From the NCBI GenBank assembly GCA_946185485.1, contig CAMHJQ010000014.1:21498-85497 (forward strand): 64,000 nucleotides of DNA, written 5' to 3'. Positions 8,759 through 16,301 of this stretch are shown here, piece after piece. How positions within the stretch are numbered: the stretch's first letter is position 1; every line of letters starts with the position of its first letter. The notes under the pieces are model-generated. The model did not search any database, was not told where the DNA came from, and saw only the letters and a program-made list of their open reading frames with translations. The position numbers and the translations under genes are program-made. The stretch is from an uncultured Prevotellaceae bacterium (lineage in GTDB: Bacteria; Bacteroidota; Bacteroidia; Bacteroidales; Bacteroidaceae).

Positions 8759-10237
8759 ATGGGTGGCTTCTTTGGCACGATTTCAAAACAGAGCTGCGTA
8801 AACGACTTGTTTTACGGCACTGACTACAACTCGCACTTAGGTACAAAACGCGCCGGACTGGTGACATTCGATGAGGAGAGCGGTTTCCACCGCAGCATCC
8901 ACTCGCTGGAGCGCAATTATTTCCGTTCGCGCTTCGAGGACGAACTGGACTCCTTCAAGGGACATCAGGGCATTGGCGTCATCAGCGACACCGACCCGCA
9001 GCCCATCATCGTCAATTCGCACTTGGGGCGCTATGCGGTGGTGACCGTTGCCAAAATCAACAATCTGCGCGAGATAGCCGAGGACCTGCTGAAGCAGCGC
9101 ATGCACCTCAGCGAGATGTCGGCCAACAACATCAACCAGACAGAATTGGTGGCCCTGCTCATCAATATGGGCGACACCTTTGCGGAGGGTATCAATCTGG
9201 TATACCAGAAGATAGAGGGCTCGTGCTCGATGCTCATCCTGACAGAGGATGGCATCATTGCCGCACGTGACTTCCTGGGACGCACACCCATCGTGATAGG
9301 CCAGAAGCAGATTCACCGTCTGTCGCCCATCGGCACCGACGAGTTCCTGCAGGCATACGCCGTTTCCAGCGAGACGACCAGCTTCCCCAACCTCGACTAC
9401 AAGGTAGTGCGCGACCTGGGACCGGGCGAGATTGTCCGCCTGCGCGCCGACGGTCTTGAGGTGATGCAGAAACCTTTTACACGCTGTCAGATATGCTCGT
9501 TCCTCTGGGTTTACTACGGCTTCCCCGCCAGCGACTATGAGGGCATCAATACAGAATATGTACGCGAGAAGAACGGACGCCTGATGGGCGAGAAGGACCA
9601 CGACATTGATGCCGACTTGGTGTGCGGCATCCCCGACTCCGGTGTGGGTATGGCCCTGGGCTATTCGGAGGGTAAGAAGATTCCCTACAAGCGTGCCGTG
9701 CTGAAATACACGCCAACATGGCCTCGCTCGTTTACTCCTGGCAACCAGAACCGCCGTGACCTCGTGGCCAAGATGAAGCTCATTCCCAACCCGGCCGTCT
9801 TGAAGGACCAGCGCATCGTGTTCTGCGACGACTCCATCGTCCGTGGCACGCAGCTGCGCGATAACGTCCGCACGTTCTTCGACAATGGTGCCAAGGAAGT
9901 GCATGTGCGCATCTCCTGTCCTCCGCTAGTCTACGGCTGCCCGTTCATCGGCTTCACTTCGTCGAAGAGCGACATGGAGCTCATCACGCGCCGCATCATC
10001 AAGGACTTCGAGGGCGATGACAAAAAGAACCTCGACCAATATGCCAAGACGGGCACACCCGAATACCAGCGCATGGTCAGCGAGATTGCCCGCCGCCTGG
10101 GGCTGACCAGCGTCAAGTTCGCTACCATCGAGGACCTGATAGCCTCCATCGGCCTTCCCAAGGATCGTGTCTGTACCCACTGCTTCGACGGCACCTCCTT
10201 CTGTCACGAGCGCCGCGGCGAGGAGTGGTTCACGTAA
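8759..10237 (+). CDS. Amidophosphoribosyltransferase-like protein lacking the catalytic N-terminal Cys
   Basis: 492 aa, PurF architecture: N-terminal class II glutamine amidotransferase (Ntn) domain, then a phosphoribosyltransferase domain with the PRPP motif VFCDDSIVRGT at about residues 358-368. PurF enzymes use Cys1 to release ammonia from glutamine; here the N-terminus reads MGGFFGTIS, with Gly where Cys is expected. An in-frame TAA four codons upstream rules out a longer form with a propeptide. The rest of the Ntn domain is well kept (NSHLGTKRAG, RDFLGRTP). A second homologue with an intact Cys is in this window near 25-26.8 kb. It may be ammonia-dependent, regulatory, or have a changed role. 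It forms a single-gene unit. Confidence 0.8.
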   Translation: MGGFFGTISKQSCVNDLFYGTDYNSHLGTKRAGLVTFDEESGFHRSIHSLERNYFRSRFEDELDSFKGHQGIGVISDTDPQPIIVNSHLGRYAVVTVAKINNLREIAEDLLKQRMHLSEMSANNINQTELVALLINMGDTFAEGINLVYQKIEGSCSMLILTEDGIIAARDFLGRTPIVIGQKQIHRLSPIGTDEFLQAYAVSSETTSFPNLDYKVVRDLGPGEIVRLRADGLEVMQKPFTRCQICSFLWVYYGFPASDYEGINTEYVREKNGRLMGEKDHDIDADLVCGIPDSGVGMALGYSEGKKIPYKRAVLKYTPTWPRSFTPGNQNRRDLVAKMKLIPNPAVLKDQRIVFCDDSIVRGTQLRDNVRTFFDNGAKEVHVRISCPPLVYGCPFIGFTSSKSDMELITRRIIKDFEGDDKKNLDQYAKTGTPEYQRMVSEIARRLGLTSVKFATIEDLIASIGLPKDRVCTHCFDGTSFCHERRGEEWFT

Positions 10238-10458
10238 TGTTGTACAATAAAGATGGCGGACTCTTGAACATAATCAGGAGTCCACTCAGCACTCGGAAAA
10301 GCTCAACGTCGATTTCGAGAATCAGCACTACGAAGGGGTGACCACCATGCCTGCTGTCGCCCCCGTCATCTAAGCCTCACGCCACCATAGAATATGACTA
10401 TGGAGAATAGCAAGAAGTTTTCTCGTTCGAAAGAAAAAATAAAAAAAATGTTTTTTTA
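10238..10458. other. Intergenic stretch with a possible decayed coding tail
   Basis: Contains a GGACTC/GAGTCC hairpin just after the PurF-like gene. A short open frame on the plus strand ending at the TAA at 10371 reads like a protein tail (KLNVDFENQHYEGVTTM), but has no start and no visible body. I cannot name a parent gene. Confidence 0.25.
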
Positions 10459-10490
10459 TTTGTTTCTTTGCTCACTTATTCGTACCTTTG
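10459..10490 (+). promoter_or_regulatory. Promoter of the Nif3 gene (-33 TTTG, -7 TACCTTTG)
   Basis: TTTG and TACCTTTG with a 20-bp spacer, about 25 bp upstream of the GTG start. Confidence 0.6.
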
Positions 10491-10515
10491 CAACCTAAAA
10501 TCAATAGAAAGAAGC

Positions 10516-11301
10516 GTGAAGATAAAGCAAGTGCTGAGCGCCCTTGAACATTTCGCGCCCCTGCCCTTGCAGGAAAGCTGGGATAATGCTGGCCTGCAAC
10601 TGGGACTGACGGAGGCGGAGGTTTCAGGGGCATTATTGTGTCTGGACGTTAACGAACAGATCGTTGACGAGGCCATCCGGAAAGGTTGCAACCTCATTGT
10701 GAGCCACCATCCGCTGCTGTTCCGCGGGCTGAAGCAGATCAGCGACGCTGACTATGTGCAGCGTTGCGTCATCAAGGCCATCAAGAACGACGTGGTCATC
10801 GCATCCATGCATACAAACATGGATAATGCGCAGGACGGCGTGAACTGGAAGATTGCCGAGCGGCTGGGACTGACGGAATGTCGGTTCTTTGCCCAGAAGA
10901 CCGTTGACGGCATTGAGGCCGGCAGCGGTGTGGTAGGGAAGTTGTCGCAGCCGATGGAGGCTCGGGCGTTTGTGGAACTGGTCAAAAAGCAGTTCGGTGT
11001 CGAGTGCGCCATGTGCAACGAGCTGTTGCATCGCCCCGTCAAGCAGGTGGCTATCTGCGGCGGTGCCGGCGACTTCCTGCTGGACGATGCCGTGCGCGAG
11101 GGTGCCGATGCCTTCATCACGGGCGAGATGCACTACCACGTCTTCTTCGACCACGAACAGAAAATCCAGATTTGTGTCATCGGCCACTACCAGAGCGAGC
11201 AGTATACAGCTGAAATATTCCGCGACATCATCCAGAAGGTGTGCCCTGGCGTTCGCACTGAAATCGCCGAGACGAACACGAATCCAATTTGTTATCTTTA
11301 A
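10516..11301 (+). CDS. Nif3-like dinuclear metal center protein
   Basis: About 261 aa from a GTG start (MKIKQVLSALEHFAPLPLQE). The -7 box lies between the upstream TTG alternative and this start, so the GTG is preferred. Metal ligands of the NIF3/YbgI/DUF34 family are visible: SHHPLLF, MHTNMDNA, and the C-terminal GEMHYHVFFD and IGHYQSEQ. The biochemical role of the family is unsettled; members form toroidal hexamers with two metals per subunit. It lies 59 bp ahead of a coiled-coil zinc-ribbon gene, a pairing that is common in bacteria and suggests joint function. Confidence 0.85.
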   Translation: MKIKQVLSALEHFAPLPLQESWDNAGLQLGLTEAEVSGALLCLDVNEQIVDEAIRKGCNLIVSHHPLLFRGLKQISDADYVQRCVIKAIKNDVVIASMHTNMDNAQDGVNWKIAERLGLTECRFFAQKTVDGIEAGSGVVGKLSQPMEARAFVELVKKQFGVECAMCNELLHRPVKQVAICGGAGDFLLDDAVREGADAFITGEMHYHVFFDHEQKIQICVIGHYQSEQYTAEIFRDIIQKVCPGVRTEIAETNTNPICYL

Positions 11302-11360
11302 GCTTGATAGTGACATAAAGATATATCGACATAACTACATAACGAAAAAACGAAGAAATT

Positions 11361-12218
11361 ATGGCAAAGAAAGATCCCACAGACATGCCGGTAGAGGAGC
11401 GTCTGAAGACCCTTTATCAGCTGCAGACCACGCTCTCGGGCATTGACGAGAAGCGTGCTCTGAGAGGCGAACTGCCTCTGGAAGTACAGGACCTCGAGGA
11501 CGAAATCGAGGGCTTGACCACCCGTGTTGAGAATATCCAGCACGACATCAATGAGTACGAGCAGGCCGTCACGATGAAGAAAGGCGAGATTGAGACCGCC
11601 AAGGCCAGCGTGGAGCGTTACAAGGCGCAGTTGAACGACGTGAAGAATAACCGTGAGTATGACACGCTGTCGAAGGAAATCGAGTTCCAGACCTTGGAAA
11701 TCGAGCTCTGTAACAAGAAAATCAAGGAGGCCAACTTCAAAATTGAGGAAAAGAAGGGCGAGCTGGCACAAAATCAGGAGATTATTGACGATCGCCGTCA
11801 GGCACTGGAGGTGAAGAAGAGCGAGCTCGACGAAATCATGGAGGAAACGCGTGCCGAAGAGGAGAAGCTCAAGGCCAAGGTGAAGGACCTGGAGGCTAAG
11901 ATTGAGCCGCGTCTGCTGACCTCGTTCAAGCGTATCCGCAAGAATGCCCGCAACGGTCTGGGCATCGTCTATGTGCAGCGTGATGCTTGTGGTGGTTGCT
12001 TCAACAAGATTCCACCCCAGCGTCAGTTGGATATCAAGATGCACAAGAAGGTGATAGTCTGCGAGTATTGTGGTCGTATCCTCATTGATCCCGAACTGGC
12101 CGGTGTCAAGATTGACAAGGTGCAGTCTGTTGAGGAGAAGAAGACACGTAAGCGTGCTATCCGCAAGACCGTGAAGAAGGCCGAGGATACTCCGGATGTC
12201 CCTGAGGCAGAGGCCTAA
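11361..12218 (+). CDS. C4-type zinc ribbon, coiled-coil protein
   Basis: 285 aa. A long charged coiled coil (about residues 10-185) is followed by a four-cysteine zinc ribbon with CGGC and CEYC about 28 residues apart, then a basic tail (EEKKTRKRAIRKTVKKA). This is the DUF164/CT398-like family that usually sits next to Nif3. The acidic coiled coil plus ribbon suggests a scaffold or nucleic-acid associated role, but no function is established here. It is co-directional with Nif3, and its stop overlaps by 4 bp with the end of the convergent gene. Confidence 0.85.
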   Translation: MAKKDPTDMPVEERLKTLYQLQTTLSGIDEKRALRGELPLEVQDLEDEIEGLTTRVENIQHDINEYEQAVTMKKGEIETAKASVERYKAQLNDVKNNREYDTLSKEIEFQTLEIELCNKKIKEANFKIEEKKGELAQNQEIIDDRRQALEVKKSELDEIMEETRAEEEKLKAKVKDLEAKIEPRLLTSFKRIRKNARNGLGIVYVQRDACGGCFNKIPPQRQLDIKMHKKVIVCEYCGRILIDPELAGVKIDKVQSVEEKKTRKRAIRKTVKKAEDTPDVPEAEA

Positions 12219-12664
12219 AGAGACGAATAGTCGGGTATCTCCTGCAGGAAATGATACGTCTGGTTGGCGTAGTCCATCTGGCAGCAGACGTGTTGCAAAC
12301 CATTGCTGACAACCAGATAGTCCACCCTTAATAGCAGGTTATACGCCGAAATCTGATGAAACACCCGCTGTGTCAGTGACACGGTGGGTGCTTTGTATTC
12401 TATAATCATCTGCGGTGCTGCCACCTTATTATATAATATAGAGTCGCAACGAAGTGTCTTGTCGCCGCATTGCAGGGCAATCTCGTTGCCCAATAGCCCC
12501 TTGGGATAGCCCTTGTGCTCCACCAACCAATGCGTGAAGTGCTGACGCACCCATTCTTCGGGCGTTAGGGCTACGTAGCGGCGCCGCAGAAAGTCAAAAA
12601 TCTCCGGCTTTTCCCGCGTGCCACGCACTTTTACCTCATAGGAGGGTAGATTCAATTCGTTCAT
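12215..12664 (-). CDS. Small protein with type I restriction enzyme R-like N-terminal nuclease fold (HSDR_N_2)
   Basis: 149 aa. Residues 65-120 carry the core LRCDSILYNK...PQMIIEYKAPTVSLTQRV, with the D...ExK pattern of PD-(D/E)XK nucleases. This family is annotated as type I restriction enzyme R N-terminal domain proteins, but it is a stand-alone housekeeping-like gene beside holA in many Bacteroidota, without helicase domains. It is not linked to the real restriction system 42 kb away. A longer upstream frame exists, but the -7 box on the minus strand lies just before this ATG. Its promoter is back to back with the holA promoter. Confidence 0.7.
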   Translation of the reverse strand: MNELNLPSYEVKVRGTREKPEIFDFLRRRYVALTPEEWVRQHFTHWLVEHKGYPKGLLGNEIALQCGDKTLRCDSILYNKVAAPQMIIEYKAPTVSLTQRVFHQISAYNLLLRVDYLVVSNGLQHVCCQMDYANQTYHFLQEIPDYSSL

Positions 12665-12672
12665 ATCGGCGA

Positions 12673-12721
12673 CAAAATTACAAAAATAATGCGAGATTTC
12701 GCAATTTATTTTGTAATTTTG
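12673..12721. promoter_or_regulatory. Divergent -7 boxes for the HSDR_N_2 gene (minus) and holA (plus)
   Basis: TAATTTTG occurs on the minus strand at 12673-12680 and on the plus strand at 12714-12721. Each lies about 10 bp from its ATG, so both genes have very short leaders. Confidence 0.55.
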
Positions 12722-12730
12722 CAAGCGAAT

Positions 12731-13756
12731 ATGGCTCAACCCGCAGTGACATACGACCAGGTGATAAGCGAGCTTCAGGCCCGCCATTTCAAACCCGTCT
12801 ACTATTTGATGGGCGACGAACCGTATTATATCGATAAAATCTGCGACTGGATAGCCGAGAATGTGTTGCAGCCTGAGGAACGGGACTTCAACCAGACCGT
12901 GCTGTTTGGGTCTGACGTCAACGCCTCACAGATTGTCGATGCCGCGAAACGTTATCCGATGATGTCGGAATATCAGGTGCTGATAGTCAAGGAGGCTCAG
13001 AATATCAAGAATACGGAGCCTCTGGAGAAATATTTCAAGCAGCCTATGGCGTCGACTATCTTGGTGTTGTGCCACAAAAACGGCAAGATTGACGGGCGTA
13101 AACAGGCATACACGAAGACGATTCGTGAGGCTGGGGTACTGTTTGAGAGTATCAAGCTCAAGGAGAATGCCCTTCCCGCTTTTATCGAGAATTATCTGAA
13201 GGCCCGTGAAGTCAGCATCGACCCCAAGTCGACGCAGTTGATTGCCGAGTCCATAGGTGCTGACCTCAGCAGACTAACAGGCGAGTTGGACAAAGTCCTG
13301 TTGTCGTTGCCTGCCAATGATAGGAGAGTGACCCCCCAGGTGGTGGAGGATCAGATAGGCGTGAGCAAGGACTTCAATGGTTTCGAGCTGAAAGATGCCA
13401 TCGTCAATCGCAATATTCTAAAGGCAAATAGGATAATCAATTATTTTGACAAAAATCCGAAGGCGGGTAGTGTCTACTCTTTTCTCCCGTTGCTCTTCAG
13501 TTATTTCCAAAATTTGATGATTGCTTATTATTGTCCGCAAAAGGGTAGTCAGGAGGCATTGGCTCAGTGGTTGGAATTGAGAAATTCATGGGCTGCTCGT
13601 GAGTATGTGACAGGCCTCAGAAACTACTCTGGAATGAAAGTGATGCAGATAATTTCCAAGCTACGCGAAATAGATGCCAAAAGTAAGGGGTTAGATAACC
13701 CCAATACACCTCCAGAAGAACTGGTAAAGGAGTTAATTTTCTTTATACTGCACTAA
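12731..13756 (+). CDS. holA: DNA polymerase III subunit delta
   Basis: Clamp-loader subunit that opens the sliding clamp. 341 aa, normal for HolA. The N-terminus has the family pattern FKPVYYLMGDEPYYIDKICDWI; the middle has VLIVKEAQNIK and ILVLCHKNGKIDGRKQ, followed by the LSRLTGELDKVLLSL region of domain II and the C-terminal helical collar domain. The chosen ATG follows the -7 box by 10 bp; the frame extends further upstream but only into the promoter. A strong terminator closes the unit. Confidence 0.88.
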   Translation: MAQPAVTYDQVISELQARHFKPVYYLMGDEPYYIDKICDWIAENVLQPEERDFNQTVLFGSDVNASQIVDAAKRYPMMSEYQVLIVKEAQNIKNTEPLEKYFKQPMASTILVLCHKNGKIDGRKQAYTKTIREAGVLFESIKLKENALPAFIENYLKAREVSIDPKSTQLIAESIGADLSRLTGELDKVLLSLPANDRRVTPQVVEDQIGVSKDFNGFELKDAIVNRNILKANRIINYFDKNPKAGSVYSFLPLLFSYFQNLMIAYYCPQKGSQEALAQWLELRNSWAAREYVTGLRNYSGMKVMQIISKLREIDAKSKGLDNPNTPPEELVKELIFFILH

Positions 13757-13786
13757 AAAACGACCCCAAATGGGGTCGTTTTTTGC
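13755..13786 (+). terminator. Rho-independent terminator of holA
   Basis: AAAAAACGACCCC / GGGGTCGTTTTTT perfect inverted repeat with a 4-nt loop; the symmetric A and T runs could serve both strands. Confidence 0.88.
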
Positions 13787-14471
13787 TAGAATTCAGTTTT
13801 TCCCATACATGTTTTTTGCCCCTTAAATGCCCATCTACAAAGGATTTAGGCCCCAAAATGACGCTTCATATTTCGCGTATTTTCAGTTTTTCGTCCGTTG
13901 GTTCAGGATTCTTTCAAAATGCCAGAAAACCACTTTTCCTGAAACCATAAATTTGAAATTAAACAATTTTAGCATTTCGGATTGTTAATTCAGAAAACCA
14001 AATCGTCACAATGGATTTACAAGAATAGAACGATAAAGAAGCCTATTTAATGTCTGTAAATCTAAATTGAAAGAGTTATGTTTACGTTTACAAACTCAAA
14101 TACGGGGTTTTGAAAACGTATATTCATGCGTATACAAAAATTCATCACACCCATAAACGACTAAAAACCAATGTTTTATGCAAAAGAGGTGGATTTTTTA
14201 CAAAACAATCCAGATATTTATGGTGCTAAAAACTGCATATTCCCCTTAATTGCTCACTATTTAATGTAATAATGCTTTTATAACCAAACATTTATAAGAC
14301 ATCCCCTTTAAAAGTGCTTTGTTGTGTTTTATGAATACAAATTTATATTTGTAATTCTAAATAGCTGGTTTGCAGTTTTTCGAATTCGGAATTTGATATT
14401 CTAAAATCAAAATCTAAACTTTACGATTTAAAATTTTCTTTAGATTTCTTGCGCAGTTCAAAAAAAACGTT
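13787..14471. other. AT-rich intergenic region with no recognisable gene
   Basis: About 690 bp with no plausible coding frame, clearly more AT-rich than its surroundings. TTTAC-type and CTAAA-type short words recur, but I saw no tRNA, no terminator-like hairpin and no riboswitch that I can name. A regulatory RNA or a decayed insertion are both possible. Confidence 0.4.
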
Positions 14472-14479
14472 TACCTTTG
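14449..14479 (+). promoter_or_regulatory. Promoter of the XRE regulator gene
   Basis: TTG and TACCTTTG with a 20-bp spacer. CCCCATTTGGGG at 14497-14508, between promoter and ATG, is a perfect small palindrome that could be the regulator's own operator. Confidence 0.5.
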
Positions 14480-14524
14480 TAAAGTCTAAGAAAATCCCCC
14501 ATTTGGGGCTTATTTTATGAAGAG

Positions 14525-15022
14525 ATGGAACTAAAAGACCGTATAAGAAAGATTATGGAAGATCAGCACATGACTCAACAGGTGTTTGCTGACTTCATTG
14601 GGCAGTCACCTGCCACCCTGAGTAGTATCTTCACTGGACGTACCCGTCCTACCCTGAAGGTCGTGGAGGATATCAAAGCGAAAATTCCTGACATCAGTAC
14701 CGAGTGGCTTCTTTGGGGGGGCGGCTCTATGTATATCACCCACTCCGAAGGTTCGTCAGAAGCTGTATCTGACCCAGTTCCTGGTCAGGAGCAGATGCTC
14801 AATTTTGACGATCCGAGTAATGCCACTCCTTCTGCAAGCTATCAAGCCACCAATAATCAGCGTGTTCTGTCTGGTTTTCAGCAGGGTGTACGAAATACAC
14901 ACTTGGATTTTCGTGCTGAAGAAATGAAAATTGTTGACAAAACGACGCGCCGTGTGACAGAAATTCGCGTCTATTATGACGACCAGACCTACGAAACTTT
15001 CGTGCCTGCCAAGGTCAAGTAG
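14525..15022 (+). CDS. XRE-family helix-turn-helix transcriptional regulator
   Basis: 165 aa. The N-terminal HTH (about residues 5-65) reads LKDRIRKIMEDQHMTQQVFADFIGQSPATLSSIFTG..., a Cro/CI-type DNA-binding domain in a form common in Bacteroidota. The rest is a poorly conserved linker and a short basic beta-like C-terminus (TTRRVTEIRVYYDDQTYETFVP). No metabolic target is evident. It precedes the aromatic amino acid operon by 400 bp on the same strand, but that operon has its own promoter and attenuator, so a regulatory link is only a possibility. Confidence 0.8.
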   Translation: MELKDRIRKIMEDQHMTQQVFADFIGQSPATLSSIFTGRTRPTLKVVEDIKAKIPDISTEWLLWGGGSMYITHSEGSSEAVSDPVPGQEQMLNFDDPSNATPSASYQATNNQRVLSGFQQGVRNTHLDFRAEEMKIVDKTTRRVTEIRVYYDDQTYETFVPAKVK

Positions 15023-15157
15023 TCAGTATTGTCTTTATCCAATAGACCTTATATAATATAATAAGTGTACCTGTCAGTAAGGTGTGTATAGGGACGAAGA
15101 ACCGACAACAATCTGGCAACAATTTGTAATACAACTATGCATTTTTCTTTCAAAATG

Positions 15158-15189
15158 TTTGGTTAATTCGTGGAAATGTTATACTTTTG
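15158..15189 (+). promoter_or_regulatory. Promoter of the aromatic amino acid operon
   Basis: -33 TTTG and -7 TACTTTTG with a 20-bp spacer. A 10-bp palindrome GTCCATGGAC (15207-15216) lies just after the expected transcription start and could be an operator or part of the leader RNA. Confidence 0.75.
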
Positions 15190-15232
15190 CAACCGATAAT
15201 CCAAAAGTCCATGGACGATTAGGTAATAAACG

Positions 15233-15316
15233 ATGAATGTTATGATACAGAACGCTTACTTTTACGGCTATTACTTTTACTTTGCAGTAGACTGTGAAGC
15301 GGTAAGCCGTATGTAA
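15233..15316 (+). CDS. Phe/Tyr-rich leader peptide of an attenuator
   Basis: 27-residue open frame with ATG start and TAA stop. Residues 9-17 read YFYGYYFYF: five Tyr and three Phe codons in nine. It ends in VDCEAVSRM. An internal ATG three codons in is an alternative start. It lies between the operon promoter and a terminator hairpin, and its downstream codons overlap the antiterminator strand. By analogy with the classical pheA and trp leaders, its translation would sense charged tRNA-Phe and tRNA-Tyr. It is too short for automatic gene finders. The coding role is inferred from its composition and position. Confidence 0.8.
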   Translation: MNVMIQNAYFYGYYFYFAVDCEAVSRM

Positions 15317-15390
15317 GATGTAAATCAGAGTAAAGGCAAAAATAAAATAAGGCTCCGCTTCACAAACACCAAGTGAAAGCGGAGTTTTTT
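15255..15390 (+). promoter_or_regulatory. Transcription attenuator: mutually exclusive 1:2, 2:3 and 3:4 hairpins
   Basis: Hairpin 1:2 pairs CTTAC (15255-15259) and TACGGCT (15263-15269), within the Tyr/Phe codons, with AGCCGTA (15305-15311) and GTAAG (15313-15317). Antiterminator 2:3 pairs TGTGAAGCGG (15293-15302) and AGCC (15305-15308) with GGCT CCGCTTCACA (15351-15364), 14 pairs with a 2-nt bulge. Terminator 3:4 pairs CTCCGCTTCAC (15353-15363) with GTGAAAGCGGAG (15373-15384), followed by six T. A ribosome stalled on Tyr/Phe codons masks strand 1 and frees strand 2, giving read-through; a ribosome reaching the stop codon covers strand 2, giving termination. Confidence 0.82.
15353..15390 (+). 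terminator. Attenuator terminator upstream of the prephenate dehydratase gene
   Basis: GC-rich stem with one bulged base and a 9-nt loop, followed by TTTTTT, ending 30 bp before the first structural gene. Confidence 0.85.
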
Positions 15391-15420
15391 GAATAAGCGA
15401 ATAAAGAACAAGATACAAGA

Positions 15421-16263
15421 ATGAAACGAATAGCGATACAAGGACTGATAGGATCTTTTCACGACATAGCTGCCCACCTCTATTTCGAGGGCGAGCAGAT
15501 ACAGTTGATCTGTTGCAACACCTTTGAGGAAGTCTTTGCAAAGATGCAGCAAGATCCTACCAGTATCGGCATGCTGGCTATCGAGAACACCATTGCAGGA
15601 AGCCTGTTGCACAACTATGAACTGCTTCGCGACAGTGGCACGACCATCGTCGGTGAACATAAGCTGCACATTACCCACTCCATTTGTTGTCTGCCCGACG
15701 ATGACTGGAGCACCATCACCGAGGTACACTCTCACCCCGTGGCCCTGATGCAATGCCGTCAGTTTTTGGCGCAGCATCCCACGCTGAGGAATGTTGAAGC
15801 TGAGGATACGGCAGGTTCAGCGAAGATGATTGCCGAAGAGGGGCGTCGAGGCTGGGCGGCCATCTGTCATGCGGAGGCTGCACGGCTTTATGGACTGAAA
15901 GTGCTCGAGGACCATATTGAGGACAACAAGCACAACTTCACACGCTTCCTCGTGGTCAGCAATCCCAACAAGGCCGACTTGTTGCGTCCCCTGACAGAGA
16001 CCAACAAGTCCAGCATCGTGTTTTCGCTGCCCCATGAAGAAGGTTCGCTGGCTCATGTACTGGCAATCCTGTCATTCTATCACATCAATCTGACGAAGAT
16101 ACAGTCGTTGCCGATTATCGGGCGCGAGTGGGAATACCTGTTCTATGTCGACGTCATGTATGAAGACCTGACGCGCTACCGCCAGTCGATAGATGCCATC
16201 ATCCCCTTGACCAAGGACTTCAAGATTTTGGGAGAATACAAGGACGGCAAACAAACGAATTAA
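15421..16263 (+). CDS. pheA: Prephenate dehydratase
   Basis: Converts prephenate to phenylpyruvate in phenylalanine synthesis. 280 aa, a monofunctional dehydratase with no chorismate mutase domain (that activity is fused to DAHP synthase two genes downstream). Catalytic domain about residues 1-185, with IENTIAGS and the TRF motif in HNFTRFLVV; ACT domain about 195-275 with GSLAHVLAILSFYHINLTKIQSLP. The Phe-binding ESRP motif of many PheA proteins is replaced by QSLP here, so allosteric inhibition by Phe may differ. It is the first gene of the operon, directly behind the attenuator. Confidence 0.92.
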   Translation: MKRIAIQGLIGSFHDIAAHLYFEGEQIQLICCNTFEEVFAKMQQDPTSIGMLAIENTIAGSLLHNYELLRDSGTTIVGEHKLHITHSICCLPDDDWSTITEVHSHPVALMQCRQFLAQHPTLRNVEAEDTAGSAKMIAEEGRRGWAAICHAEAARLYGLKVLEDHIEDNKHNFTRFLVVSNPNKADLLRPLTETNKSSIVFSLPHEEGSLAHVLAILSFYHINLTKIQSLPIIGREWEYLFYVDVMYEDLTRYRQSIDAIIPLTKDFKILGEYKDGKQTN

Positions 16264-16301
16264 GGTAATCATAAACTTCAAACATCAAACTTCAAAAATA
16301 T

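Noticed and set aside
12215..12664. Second type I restriction system
   Set aside because: Only a small HSDR_N_2-type nuclease domain is present, with no helicase, HsdM or HsdS; it is a stand-alone gene beside holA.
13761..14508. Relation between the holA terminator loop (CCCCAAATGGGG) and CCCCATTTGGGG before the XRE gene
   Set aside because: The two are inverse of each other but short and of a common type; most likely coincidence.
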